From positions 1 to 29,471 of IMG/VR virus record IMGVR_UViG_3300027734_000238: DNA of 29,471 bases. One strand, written 5' to 3'. The DNA comes from a virus. A program made the position numbers and the translations under genes. Positions 1 through 7,983 of this stretch are shown piece after piece. The notes beneath the pieces are model-generated. The model saw only the letters and a list, made by a program, of their open reading frames with translations. It was not told where the DNA came from and searched no databases. The stretch's first letter is position 1. Each line of letters begins with the position of its first letter.

Positions 1-3000
1 TACTGCGAGTATCGTCAATGGTAATGCTTGTAGCATCAACGTTGCCCAAGACTTCTAAGTCATCACTGAATTCAAACTGTGTATTAGTATCATCCCATTT
101 TAAATATTCAGTGGTGCCCTTCATATACAAGAAACTGTCAGCCGCAGTGGAGTCTGCGTTAACTTGTATGTTAGGACCATCTGCTATCAAGTTGCCCAGT
201 GAGTAGATGCTGGCATTGGCTTGAAAGCGTAAATTGCTTTCAATCCATTTAAATGTAGCATCTGCACCACTGGTGCCACGCTCAATGGTCAAGCCTGCAT
301 CAACACCTGCTAAGAGAGTGCCGTTTACATTTAATGTAATGTCTGTGGCGTTTAAGAACAAGTCATCGTTGTCCACCGCCAATTGATTTACTACAGTTGT
401 GCTGGCAGGAACAAAGTTGCTTGTTGGGTCAATTTGAATCAAATACTTATTGTTACCACTACTTTGATATTCACTGACCAAACGATGTGTATAAGTTTCT
501 GTGGTGCTAACAACCTGCCCCATAAACTGGCCAACGGTATAACCATCAACCAAACTTGCTCTGCGCTTTAAGAATTCTACGGCACTGATACTGCCTGCTG
601 TGCTAACATTGTTGATAAACTGACTGCGATACGCTGTGGCAACAAATTCAAACTCACTGCTGTTTTCCCAGTTAGTGCCATTGTATATAATACTTTGACC
701 TTCTTGTGGAGTTGTTAAAACAACATCAATAAAGTCATACCATGTAGTGCTGTCTGCACTCCATTCAAAACTGTCTGTTGTGGCGTTCCATCTAATAGCG
801 GCATTAAGGCCAGGTGCTACACGACCAAAGTTTACATACACATCCGTGTCTGTTTTATCACTGTTGATAGTAACAGCATCACCTTGCGCTGTAAAATCGC
901 CGTCAATTTGTAAATCACCAACACTGCTTAAAGCCATTCTGGTGTCATATGTGGCACCACCTGCCATCAAACCAAAACTCATTACAAAGTCTTCGCTGCC
1001 AGGACTAACATCACTTGAAGTCACTGCAATATAACCTGCTCGTTCAGTGTTGGTAGCAGAAGTCTCTACTTCAAAATCTAATAAACTTCCAAAACCAACT
1101 GTGGGAGTTCCTGTGCTTTCTGCTCTTAATGTAATCACTCGGTTGGCCAAGTTTGTGTTAGCAGTGCTTCTTATTGCAAAGATTGGATCTGCTGTGTTGG
1201 ATATCATTGAAGGCAATGATAATTGTCCCACAGTGTTTGTTTCACCGTTGACATCTAGTGTGTAAGCAGGTGTGTCAGTGTTGATGCCAATTCGGTTTTG
1301 AACCTGTGCAAATGTCAGTGTCAAACCAGTGCCGTTGGTTAATACTGCGGCAGTGCCACCTGATATTGTGCTGACTTGACATTGAGTTGCTGTTAGGCCA
1401 GTGGCCAAGACATAATAATACACACTTTGTAACAAACCATTGGCTGTGGCTGTTTGATATAAAATACGATCACCAGCAGTGTAACCATGAGCACTGCCAA
1501 ACACTAGAGTGTTACTACCTGTAATACTGGTAGCAGTGTTAGTGCCCACTACATTAGCATAATCCACATATACGCTGTTGTTAAAAAATTCAGCGTAGTC
1601 ACTGTTCAAGCGCAGTAATGTATAAGTTGTTGGAAACACACCCGGTGTTGGCTCAGGATAATTGTCTGGGCTCCAATTGAACTGTAATGCGGCCTTGTTT
1701 AATGTGCCATACCATACACTGCCCATACCGGAAAATAGTTGTTCAGTGGCAGTGGTTGCGCCACTGGTTCTACCAAACACAACTGCTGGTCCAGAATCAT
1801 CTGTGGCATTGCTGGCCGCATCTGTTACACGTTGAAGTAAACGAATAGCACCTTTGGCTTCACTGGGATTTACTTCAGCAGTGGTTACTCTGCGTTCAAA
1901 CACAGCAGGAACTTCAGTTTGTGTAATATACAATTGGTCACTGAATTCAAAGCGTGTGTCTGCTTGATTCCATTTTAATGATTCATTGGTGCCATTAAAG
2001 TATATAAAATTGTCAGCGGCTGCACCACTGGCATTGATTTTTAATGTGTCACCATTGATACTTAAATTATTGCCCAATGTGGTTAAACTTGAGGCACTGG
2101 CCATGTTCAATACATCAGCGGCTCCAAATGCGTTGACAGTTGTTGCTGTAGTGTTATATAAATTCTGTGTTGTTTGTGTACCTACTACTGTTGGATTGCC
2201 AATGGTCATTGTGCCAGAATTGGCACCCATGTTCACTGTAGTTGCCGCACCAAATGCGTTGGCAGTTGTGGCCACAGTATTGAACACTGCTTGTGTAGCA
2301 CCAATACCTACAATAGTGGCTGGTTTAATTTGAACTTGACTGCCAAATGTTGGACTGCCGATATTGACTTCTACATCTGCGCCATTACCAATGTTAACAG
2401 TGGTTGCTGTGGTATTGAATAAATTACCAGTAACGCTGGTTGTGGTAATGTCGCCACCATTGACTGCTAGGTCACCAGGCAGTGTTGCTTGTAGCGTTGA
2501 GAATAAAGCCGCATTAACAAATGGACCAGCGGTGTTATTATTAATGTTAGTTGAAAGAGCAATAAGAGGAGCAGTGGCATTCCATGCTGTGCTTATTTGT
2601 GCAAATTGATTTGTTGCTTGGCTGTCACTGTCTAATTGGAATGCTAAATTGGCACCATCATTAGTTGTGTAAGGTGTAGCACCATAATTCTTACGTAAGA
2701 ATAATATAGCATTTGATCCTGCGCCACTGTTGTTATATTGTAAAGTAAATCTATCTGCGCTGGCCGCTGATGTAACGGTGCTGGCCGCAACCCATGCTGT
2801 GCCATTCCAATACAAGACCTGTCCCTGTGCAGTGCCATCCGGAATATTATCTGCCACAGTGGCAATAGTAATTGTGTTGGCATCTGTTCTGCTCACTGTA
2901 ATATTAGTACCACCAGCAAATTTAACTGCGTCAACTGGCGTACCAACCTGTGTTAGTGTTAGGTCAGCACCACCCGTGGCAGTGTCTGCTTGAATGGCAT

Positions 3001-3337
3001 AACCAGCAACTGCACTGATGTTTTGCCACGTGGCATTACCATTTCCGTCTGTGCTTAAAACTTGTAGGTTTACGCCATCACTGGTGGGCATTATATAACT
3101 GTTACTGATGGTAACAGCACCTTCCAAGTCGCTGGTGCCCAACACACGTAGATTACCACGCACTAATAAATTACTGCTTACACCACCGCCTGTGGCATTG
3201 CCTTGAGTATTGGCATACAGCGTGGTAAAGTTAGTGTCATTAACTTGACCCTGAGGAATGTCAGCACCAGTCTTAACTGGTGTGGTCTGTGTTGTGCTGT
3301 ACAGCGTAGTTGTGTTGCTTGAATTAACTGTGGCCAT
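1..3337 (-). CDS. Long tail-fibre-like virion protein, C-terminus beyond the window
   Basis: The minus-strand frame starting at the ATG (3335-3337) stays open to base 1, giving about 1112 residues with no stop. AAGGAG lies 7 nt before the ATG and 8 nt separate it from the adaptor gene stop. The N-terminus (MATVNSSNTTTLYSTT) leads into long Thr/Asn/Gly/Ala-rich beta-type sequence. A motif of the form FIYxxGTxExLKW...FEFSDxL occurs near residues 440-470 and 1065-1100, with weaker versions (IRWNATTDSFEWS and FKWIESNLRF) between. Such repeats are typical of phage fibre and structural proteins whose repeats form elongated beta structures. A stretch near 1305-1440 (YYYVLATGLT...GLTLTF) resembles a module in the nozzle-like protein. 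Its place after the adaptor fits a virion surface or fibre role. Exact function and full length are unknown. Confidence 0.8.
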   Translation of the reverse strand, partial: MATVNSSNTTTLYSTTQTTPVKTGADIPQGQVNDTNFTTLYANTQGNATGGGVSSNLLVRGNLRVLGTSDLEGAVTISNSYIMPTSDGVNLQVLSTDGNGNATWQNISAVAGYAIQADTATGGADLTLTQVGTPVDAVKFAGGTNITVSRTDANTITIATVADNIPDGTAQGQVLYWNGTAWVAASTVTSAASADRFTLQYNNSGAGSNAILFLRKNYGATPYTTNDGANLAFQLDSDSQATNQFAQISTAWNATAPLIALSTNINNNTAGPFVNAALFSTLQATLPGDLAVNGGDITTTSVTGNLFNTTATTVNIGNGADVEVNIGSPTFGSQVQIKPATIVGIGATQAVFNTVATTANAFGAATTVNMGANSGTMTIGNPTVVGTQTTQNLYNTTATTVNAFGAADVLNMASASSLTTLGNNLSINGDTLKINASGAAADNFIYFNGTNESLKWNQADTRFEFSDQLYITQTEVPAVFERRVTTAEVNPSEAKGAIRLLQRVTDAASNATDDSGPAVVFGRTSGATTATEQLFSGMGSVWYGTLNKAALQFNWSPDNYPEPTPGVFPTTYTLLRLNSDYAEFFNNSVYVDYANVVGTNTATSITGSNTLVFGSAHGYTAGDRILYQTATANGLLQSVYYYVLATGLTATQCQVSTISGGTAAVLTNGTGLTLTFAQVQNRIGINTDTPAYTLDVNGETNTVGQLSLPSMISNTADPIFAIRSTANTNLANRVITLRAESTGTPTVGFGSLLDFEVETSATNTERAGYIAVTSSDVSPGSEDFVMSFGLMAGGATYDTRMALSSVGDLQIDGDFTAQGDAVTINSDKTDTDVYVNFGRVAPGLNAAIRWNATTDSFEWSADSTTWYDFIDVVLTTPQEGQSIIYNGTNWENSSEFEFVATAYRSQFINNVSTAGSISAVEFLKRRASLVDGYTVGQFMGQVVSTTETYTHRLVSEYQSSGNNKYLIQIDPTSNFVPASTTVVNQLAVDNDDLFLNATDITLNVNGTLLAGVDAGLTIERGTSGADATFKWIESNLRFQANASIYSLGNLIADGPNIQVNADSTAADSFLYMKGTTEYLKWDDTNTQFEFSDDLEVLGNVDATSITIDDTRS

Positions 3338-3345
3338 GTGGCTCC

Positions 3346-4551
3346 TTATTTGAGATTATACTGACGATATATTCTTGGTTGCCATACTGACGTTAGTTTA
3401 GTATGTCCTCCACTCCACTTGCCTAGATTGTTTTGGTCTTCTACAATACTGTATGCATTTTCAAATTTCTGGCTGTAAATGCCAGCATCTTGTTCGTTGT
3501 GGCGTTTGATATAATATTCACGCAGTGAAGCATACACATAACCTTCTGGCCATGTTGCCAACACAGCATTGCTTTGAACTGTTTGATTGATCAAATACAC
3601 ATTGGTCACGCCACCATTAATTGGTGTAGTTCCTCTAGTAGCTGTGAATGTTATGCTTGTGGTGTTAATAATTGAGGCCACTGTGTAAGTACCGCCTGTG
3701 CCCAGGCTACCTGCGCCAGCTGTGGCTGATATTTCATCGCCCACTGCTAGGCCAGTTGTGTCTATACCACTCAGTGTGGCGGTCCATGGACTCACACTGC
3801 CAGTGATAGCTGAAACGGTGCCAGTGGCGCCCAACAACACATCATTAACAGGACTGAACAACAAAGGCCATGCTTTGTAGTAATACATGTTGATCAACGC
3901 ACCGGCGCCAATTAGGGGAAGGAATTGGTAATTGTTGTATACTTCACTGAACTTGCCACGGATAACCTGTGGCACGTTGAATGGTTGCATGTAGAACTGT
4001 GATAACATGCCCTGTGTGATAATGTCTCTGTCGCCAATACGATCATACACTAACCATGGTCCGTTTTGTGTTGTGTTAGTGCCAGATGTTGAGAATGATA
4101 TTGTACCACTCACTGTGCCACTGTTTGCCACGTTCAATGTAATTACACTGCCCACTGTACTACCAGTTAGAGAACTAACAGTAGCGGCCGTGCCAATTCC
4201 AGTACCAGAAACAATCATACCTGTAGTTAAAGTTTGATTGGGTGCGCTGGACAATGTAATAGTAAATTGACCACTAGTGCCCGAGGCTGTGGCTGTTGTA
4301 GTATATGAATTACCTTGTCTAAAAAACACAATGGGTTTGTTCATGTCATTGGGAATGGCGACGCGACCATTTTGATCTGCTACTCCAATGTTTTCTATTG
4401 CATATGGATCACTGCGTAAAGCGGGTAATTCAATGTTACGCATTGAAAGTTCCGCCATAAAAATACAATCTTTAATTTCTGCATCATTGGTGCTGCCTGT
4501 AAAATCTTGGATAAAGGCTACAAGGTCATCGGCTGTGGGTATTTGAAACAT
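3346..4551 (-). CDS. Head-tail adaptor-like protein with inserted beta modules
   Basis: 401 residues. The N-terminal 80 residues (IPTADDLVAFIQDF...AELSMRNIELPAL) look like the helical adaptor/connector proteins that dock below the portal in P22- and SU10-like phages, and the C-terminal part (EGYVYASLREYYIKRHNEQDAGIYSQKFENA) resumes this helical character. Two beta-rich, Thr/Ser/Gly-rich segments (about residues 83-160 and 242-320) interrupt it; the first (MIVSGTGIGTAATVSSL...GTVSGTISF) resembles a segment in the 387-residue virion protein at 22678-23841. The ATG has AAGGAC upstream and follows the previous stop by 2 nt, so translation is probably coupled. The adaptor role is inferred from N-terminal similarity and position between capsid and fibre genes; the insertions are seen directly. 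Confidence 0.65.
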   Translation of the reverse strand: MFQIPTADDLVAFIQDFTGSTNDAEIKDCIFMAELSMRNIELPALRSDPYAIENIGVADQNGRVAIPNDMNKPIVFFRQGNSYTTTATASGTSGQFTITLSSAPNQTLTTGMIVSGTGIGTAATVSSLTGSTVGSVITLNVANSGTVSGTISFSTSGTNTTQNGPWLVYDRIGDRDIITQGMLSQFYMQPFNVPQVIRGKFSEVYNNYQFLPLIGAGALINMYYYKAWPLLFSPVNDVLLGATGTVSAITGSVSPWTATLSGIDTTGLAVGDEISATAGAGSLGTGGTYTVASIINTTSITFTATRGTTPINGGVTNVYLINQTVQSNAVLATWPEGYVYASLREYYIKRHNEQDAGIYSQKFENAYSIVEDQNNLGKWSGGHTKLTSVWQPRIYRQYNLK

Positions 4552-4553
4552 TA

Positions 4554-5138
4554 TTAATGTCCTTCAAAAAATCTTTTTTGTCCTACTTTTGTAGGATATG
4601 AAACTGCTACTGGAATTGGTAATTTGCCACCTGGATAACAAACAAATTGTGGATATTCCGTTTCCACAACTCTATAGAATTGTGCTTTTAATGTACGATC
4701 ATGTTTGAGTGCGTGCCATGGCATGCCGCCAAAATATTCATCGCTGATTTTAGTGGCCACAACGTTGGGTAAATCTATCCATTTCCATCCAATAGTGCCA
4801 TCAGGCATATATGGACCCAGTGGATCAGCAACACCTTTTTCGGCCATTGTTCTATAATCTTTAACCGCTTCAATGATTGCTTGCATGTTCATTTGTTCAC
4901 GTTGAATATAAAACTTGCCATCTTCACGGCCTGTGGTAACTTTGATGTTGCCGCTTTTGTTTAAATCTGTTCTGGTCCAATCGCCTTTTAGGCTGCGGTA
5001 TAACTTGTCGTTTTGTAATAGTTTGTCAGCTACACCATTGTGGTTAGTAACAGTTCCACCGTGATCTTGTCGCCAGTAATTTAAATTCTTTTCTGGATCT
5101 GTGTCACTTAGGTATTCGGGTTGATTAATATCGTTCAT
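4554..5138 (-). CDS. Unknown head/connector-region protein, probably leaderless
   Basis: 194 residues, not recognised. It is mixed and hydrophilic with a Trp/Gly-rich centre (YMPDGTIGWKWIDLP) and a Pro/Tyr-rich C-terminal part (QFVCYPGGKLPIPVAVSYP), without membrane segments. It lies between the major capsid and adaptor genes, so a head-completion or connector role is plausible, but no motif proves it. The ATG has no Shine-Dalgarno sequence. Instead GCTAAATA ends exactly 5 nt before it, and a hairpin after the capsid gene precedes that. The gene therefore seems to be insulated from capsid transcription and started from its own promoter. Confidence 0.75.
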   Translation of the reverse strand: MNDINQPEYLSDTDPEKNLNYWRQDHGGTVTNHNGVADKLLQNDKLYRSLKGDWTRTDLNKSGNIKVTTGREDGKFYIQREQMNMQAIIEAVKDYRTMAEKGVADPLGPYMPDGTIGWKWIDLPNVVATKISDEYFGGMPWHALKHDRTLKAQFYRVVETEYPQFVCYPGGKLPIPVAVSYPTKVGQKRFFEGH

Positions 5139-5143
5139 AGTAT

Positions 5144-5151
5144 TATTTAGC
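5144..5151 (-). promoter_or_regulatory. Late-promoter-like octamer GCTAAATA, 5 nt from ATG
   Basis: On the minus strand GCTAAATA is followed by ATACT and then the ATG at 5138. In T4-type late promoters the -10 element TATAAATA covers about -13 to -6, so +1 would coincide with the A of the start codon. No Shine-Dalgarno sequence is present. The same arrangement recurs at 14962-14969 and 15333-15340. Confidence 0.6.
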
Positions 5152-5163
5152 GTTTTAAACGAC

Positions 5164-5185
5164 GAAAGGGTCTTGCGACCCTTTC
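5164..5185 (-). terminator. Hairpin after the capsid gene, likely terminator
   Basis: Perfect 9-bp inverted repeat GAAAGGGTC / GACCCTTTC with a 4-nt loop (GCAA on the minus strand, a GNRA tetraloop). It lies between the capsid stop (5207) and the next promoter motif (5144-5151). The downstream T content on the minus strand (GTCGTTT) is modest, so it could also be an mRNA-stabilising or processing hairpin. Confidence 0.55.
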
Positions 5186-5206
5186 TTATAGTTTTACTAC
5201 TTGATA

Positions 5207-6427
5207 TTAAGAAGTAGAACCTGGACCAGCGTTTACACGACGGACTAATCCACTAGCACGTGGAGTAGTAACAAGTGTAGTACCAGTTGTGACGTTGTTT
5301 AACATACCAACACCTGCTGGGTTACGTACGATCAGCGTACCTTCCATCAAGAATTGATCTAAACTAGCATCAGCAGAACTGAATACTTCGTTGTTAGGAC
5401 CTAGGTCACGTAATGAACCCCACTGCAACACGTCTTCGTTCAAGAAGTAAATGCTGTTAGAAACACCGGATTGGTCCATGATCCAAGAATCATAGATTTC
5501 GTATGTGTAACTGAAGTCACCTTCGTATGTTTGAATCGTGTCACCACGCTCAACGTTACGACGGTTTACGCTTGTGTTAGAACTAACAATGTTATCACTG
5601 ATAGTAGTTCTTAAACTTGTTGGAACAACCATGGTACGGATCTTAGCGTTATAACGTTGTTCAGCTGTGGTTACCAATTGCTTGTATAACACTGGGCTGA
5701 ATGTTTGGTTAAGAGGACCAGATCCACCGTTTGTGTAGTAGTAATTACCATTGGCCACAACGTACAATGCGTTGACACCACTTGGGCTACCTGTCAATTG
5801 GCTCAATGTTGTTGAACTTGAATCACTGCTGGGTGCGTTGTAATTAGTTATCAAACCAGCTTCTGTAGTAGAAACTGTGCTGAAACTCATAGTACCAGCA
5901 TAAGATGCCAGTGAACCCATACGACGACCAGAAGTGCTGGTTGGTACACCACCAGCACCACCAGGAGCAGTACCTGTTTGACCACTGTACTGAGTACCAA
6001 TTTGGTCGTTACGAACCAATTGTTGTTCCACGTCAAACATCAATTCAATTAGCTGTTTAACTTCCTGATATGCCTGCGGATCTCCCCCGCTCTGCATAAC
6101 AGCACGAGCAGTACCAGTGGCACCAATCGTAGTTTGGAAGATCTGTGTGAAGTTGTTCAAGTTGTAACGCTGATTTGCTTCTGCGTTGTTTGCACTAACT
6201 AATGCACCTTCTGTAACAGCGTTAACTGCTGGCAAACGATAAATGTCGTCTGTCCACAATGGTTGTGTAGAGTTAACTTTGCGTTTCTTTGACATACACA
6301 TGTTTAGAACTGGTGTATCATCTTTAACGCGGTTAGACACATCTAGGTCTAAATCTTTGACAACGATGTCAGTTGCAAATGCACCAGTACCATTGCCAAT
6401 ATTTGTAGTATTAATAAATCCTGCCAT
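5207..6427 (-). CDS. Major capsid protein (SU10/DUF5309-like)
   Basis: 406 residues, the usual size for this group. Residues 88-142 read NNFTQIFQTTIGATGTARAV, then QEVKQLIELMFDVEQQL, then a charged stretch, followed by GRRMGSLASYAG near 166-178. This pattern (an asparagine-rich strand, a 'TQIF...V..TA.AV' strand, a long spine-like helix with E-L-..D-E-Q, then 'R.MGSL..Y') is what I know from the SU10 major capsid / DUF5309 family with the HK97 fold. A Ser/Thr/Gly-rich segment (about 185-235) may be a surface loop. Start supported by AAAGGAG upstream. It directly follows the scaffold-like gene and is followed by a strong hairpin, as expected for the most highly expressed virion gene. Confidence 0.85.
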   Translation of the reverse strand: MAGFINTTNIGNGTGAFATDIVVKDLDLDVSNRVKDDTPVLNMCMSKKRKVNSTQPLWTDDIYRLPAVNAVTEGALVSANNAEANQRYNLNNFTQIFQTTIGATGTARAVMQSGGDPQAYQEVKQLIELMFDVEQQLVRNDQIGTQYSGQTGTAPGGAGGVPTSTSGRRMGSLASYAGTMSFSTVSTTEAGLITNYNAPSSDSSSTTLSQLTGSPSGVNALYVVANGNYYYTNGGSGPLNQTFSPVLYKQLVTTAEQRYNAKIRTMVVPTSLRTTISDNIVSSNTSVNRRNVERGDTIQTYEGDFSYTYEIYDSWIMDQSGVSNSIYFLNEDVLQWGSLRDLGPNNEVFSSADASLDQFLMEGTLIVRNPAGVGMLNNVTTGTTLVTTPRASGLVRRVNAGPGSTS

Positions 6428-6445
6428 TTTAGGCTCCTTTAAATT

Positions 6446-7606
6446 TTATCTACCACCTCTGCCCGCTTTCAATCTTTGAAGCTGAGCCATTAAGAGGTTG
6501 TCTCCGGCTTTCTTATCACCAGAATTGGCTTGTTCACGAAGTTTTTCAATATTGTCGTTGGGACCTTTGTTGGTATTGCTTGAACCTTTACGGTTTGTCA
6601 ATACTGCCATGCTTGCTCCTGCTGATTTAGTAGTGGGTTTGTCTCTATATTTCAAACCATCTCTAATTAAACCTAACAATGTCTCATCACTGCTGATAAG
6701 GTCAATGTTTGGAACTCCCGGTACAATTTCTCGTTTGGCGTGAGGATAGACTTTTTCAATCTTTTCACGTAGCTCATTATACACATACTCGTTTTTCAAT
6801 TCCTTATCGGTAAATGATTTGCGACTCTGTGTCAAAGCTTCGTAGACCTGCTCTTTACGGATCTGTCTAAACTGTTCTATGGCAGGCTGGATCTTGCTGA
6901 TCTGTTTTTGTTGCTGCCTTATATACTGTTCATTTTGAGCCATATTCGCTTGTAATCTCGCGACTTCAACTGGATCTTGTGTTCTTGCCAACTGTTGTTG
7001 AAATGTATTTTGATAGCCTTGTACTTTGACTATTTCATTATACGCTTTCTGCAACTTAGGCTGAACTGTGAATTCCATGGCAAGAGTAAGACCATCTTGG
7101 CGTTGTCTAGCTTCATTGACATATTCGTCAAATTCGGCTCGCTCCACTTTCAACTGTCTTGCGTCTTCGTGTATTGCTGATCCTTGACCTAAAATACTAG
7201 CGGCTTTCTTAGCATCAACTATGACTTCTTTGCCATTCTTCATGAATTTGAATTTGGCGTTGGGGTTTGTTTCTGCAAACTCCACGAAGTCAATTAAATC
7301 TTCTGCTGTAGAATCAGTACTGTCAGTGCTTACCTCTTCAGGGGCGGCTGCTTCCGGATTGTCGCTGTCATATTCTTCAGTGTCTGTATCACCAACTTGG
7401 GCTCCATTGGGAGCCACAGAACCAGATTCATCTGCCGATGAGTCAGGACCTGTTGCAGTTTGATTTGGGTTAAGAGTTTGATTACGCTGAGATTGTGATC
7501 TCATAGCGGTCATTTTATCTGCAATAACTTGATCCAAACTTGGTACTGCGCTTTGTTCAGTGGCCGCCGGCGCTTGTGGCTGGTTAGGCGTGATCGTTGT
7601 TTCCAT
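6446..7606 (-). CDS. Probable capsid scaffolding protein
   Basis: 386 residues and very hydrophilic. The N-terminal third is Gln/Pro/Ser/Thr-rich and acidic (DTDTEEYDSDNPEAAAPEEV). The middle and C-terminal parts are strongly helical and coiled-coil-like (RQRQDGLTLAMEF, QNTFQQQLARTQD, EQYIRQQQKQISKIQPAIEQF), ending in a basic, Gly-rich tail (QRLKAGRGGR). A helical, charged protein with a basic C-terminus directly upstream of the capsid gene is the classic scaffold position in P22-like and related phages. AAAGGA precedes the ATG and the gap to the previous gene is 11 nt. The role is inferred from position and composition; no catalytic protease residues are recognised. Confidence 0.65.
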   Translation of the reverse strand: METTITPNQPQAPAATEQSAVPSLDQVIADKMTAMRSQSQRNQTLNPNQTATGPDSSADESGSVAPNGAQVGDTDTEEYDSDNPEAAAPEEVSTDSTDSTAEDLIDFVEFAETNPNAKFKFMKNGKEVIVDAKKAASILGQGSAIHEDARQLKVERAEFDEYVNEARQRQDGLTLAMEFTVQPKLQKAYNEIVKVQGYQNTFQQQLARTQDPVEVARLQANMAQNEQYIRQQQKQISKIQPAIEQFRQIRKEQVYEALTQSRKSFTDKELKNEYVYNELREKIEKVYPHAKREIVPGVPNIDLISSDETLLGLIRDGLKYRDKPTTKSAGASMAVLTNRKGSSNTNKGPNDNIEKLREQANSGDKKAGDNLLMAQLQRLKAGRGGR

Positions 7607-7617
7607 TTATTTTTCCT

Positions 7618-7956
7618 TTAAGCATCGGGCACTTGCGTGTTACCGATGCGGCTTTTTAAGTAAACTGCCCTCTTTAGGCTATTCACAAAATTATCAATGC
7701 CCGCTAATTCATTGCTTATGGCAATTCTGCGAGCGTTGTCGTCTGGTTGATGACTACGAATGGAAGCTAATTCATCGGCCAGACTAAACTTAAAATGATG
7801 AACAAACATAGCTAAATCTTTGTTCTTCAATAATCCTTCAGCAGTACTGCCATAATGTATAACACGATCGCGTTGGCTTGGTGTTAACTTGCTGGGTTGA
7901 CTAACGTCAACTGTAAGTCTGCTGTTGTAAAAATCTACGGTGTCGTTTTCTATCAT
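7618..7956 (-). CDS. Small unknown protein between portal and scaffold
   Basis: 112 residues, not recognised. Predominantly helical and charged (TPSQRDRVIHYGSTAEGLLKN, FKFSLADELASIRSH), with no signal or membrane segment. It sits between the portal and scaffold-like genes. The ATG lacks a clear Shine-Dalgarno sequence (TATAGAATAGAAC precedes it), and an ACTAAATA late-promoter-like octamer ends 17 nt upstream. A minor head or portal-associated role is possible from context only. Confidence 0.65.
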   Translation of the reverse strand: MIENDTVDFYNSRLTVDVSQPSKLTPSQRDRVIHYGSTAEGLLKNKDLAMFVHHFKFSLADELASIRSHQPDDNARRIAISNELAGIDNFVNSLKRAVYLKSRIGNTQVPDA

Positions 7957-7973
7957 GTTCTATTCTATAATGT

Positions 7974-7981
7974 TATTTAGT
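7974..7981 (-). promoter_or_regulatory. Late-promoter-like octamer ACTAAATA
   Basis: Lies between the portal stop (7984) and the ATG at 7956, with 17 nt between octamer and ATG. The following bases ACATTAT are the same as after the 14962-14969 octamer, but here the trinucleotide 5 nt downstream is ATA rather than ATG. A TATAGAAT sequence lies in the leader. Confidence 0.5.
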
Positions 7982-7983
7982 GT

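Noticed and set aside
18-2993. Several short plus-strand ORFs in the left 3 kb
   Set aside because: All lie opposite the single long minus-strand frame, lack ribosome-binding sites and have low-complexity antisense composition.
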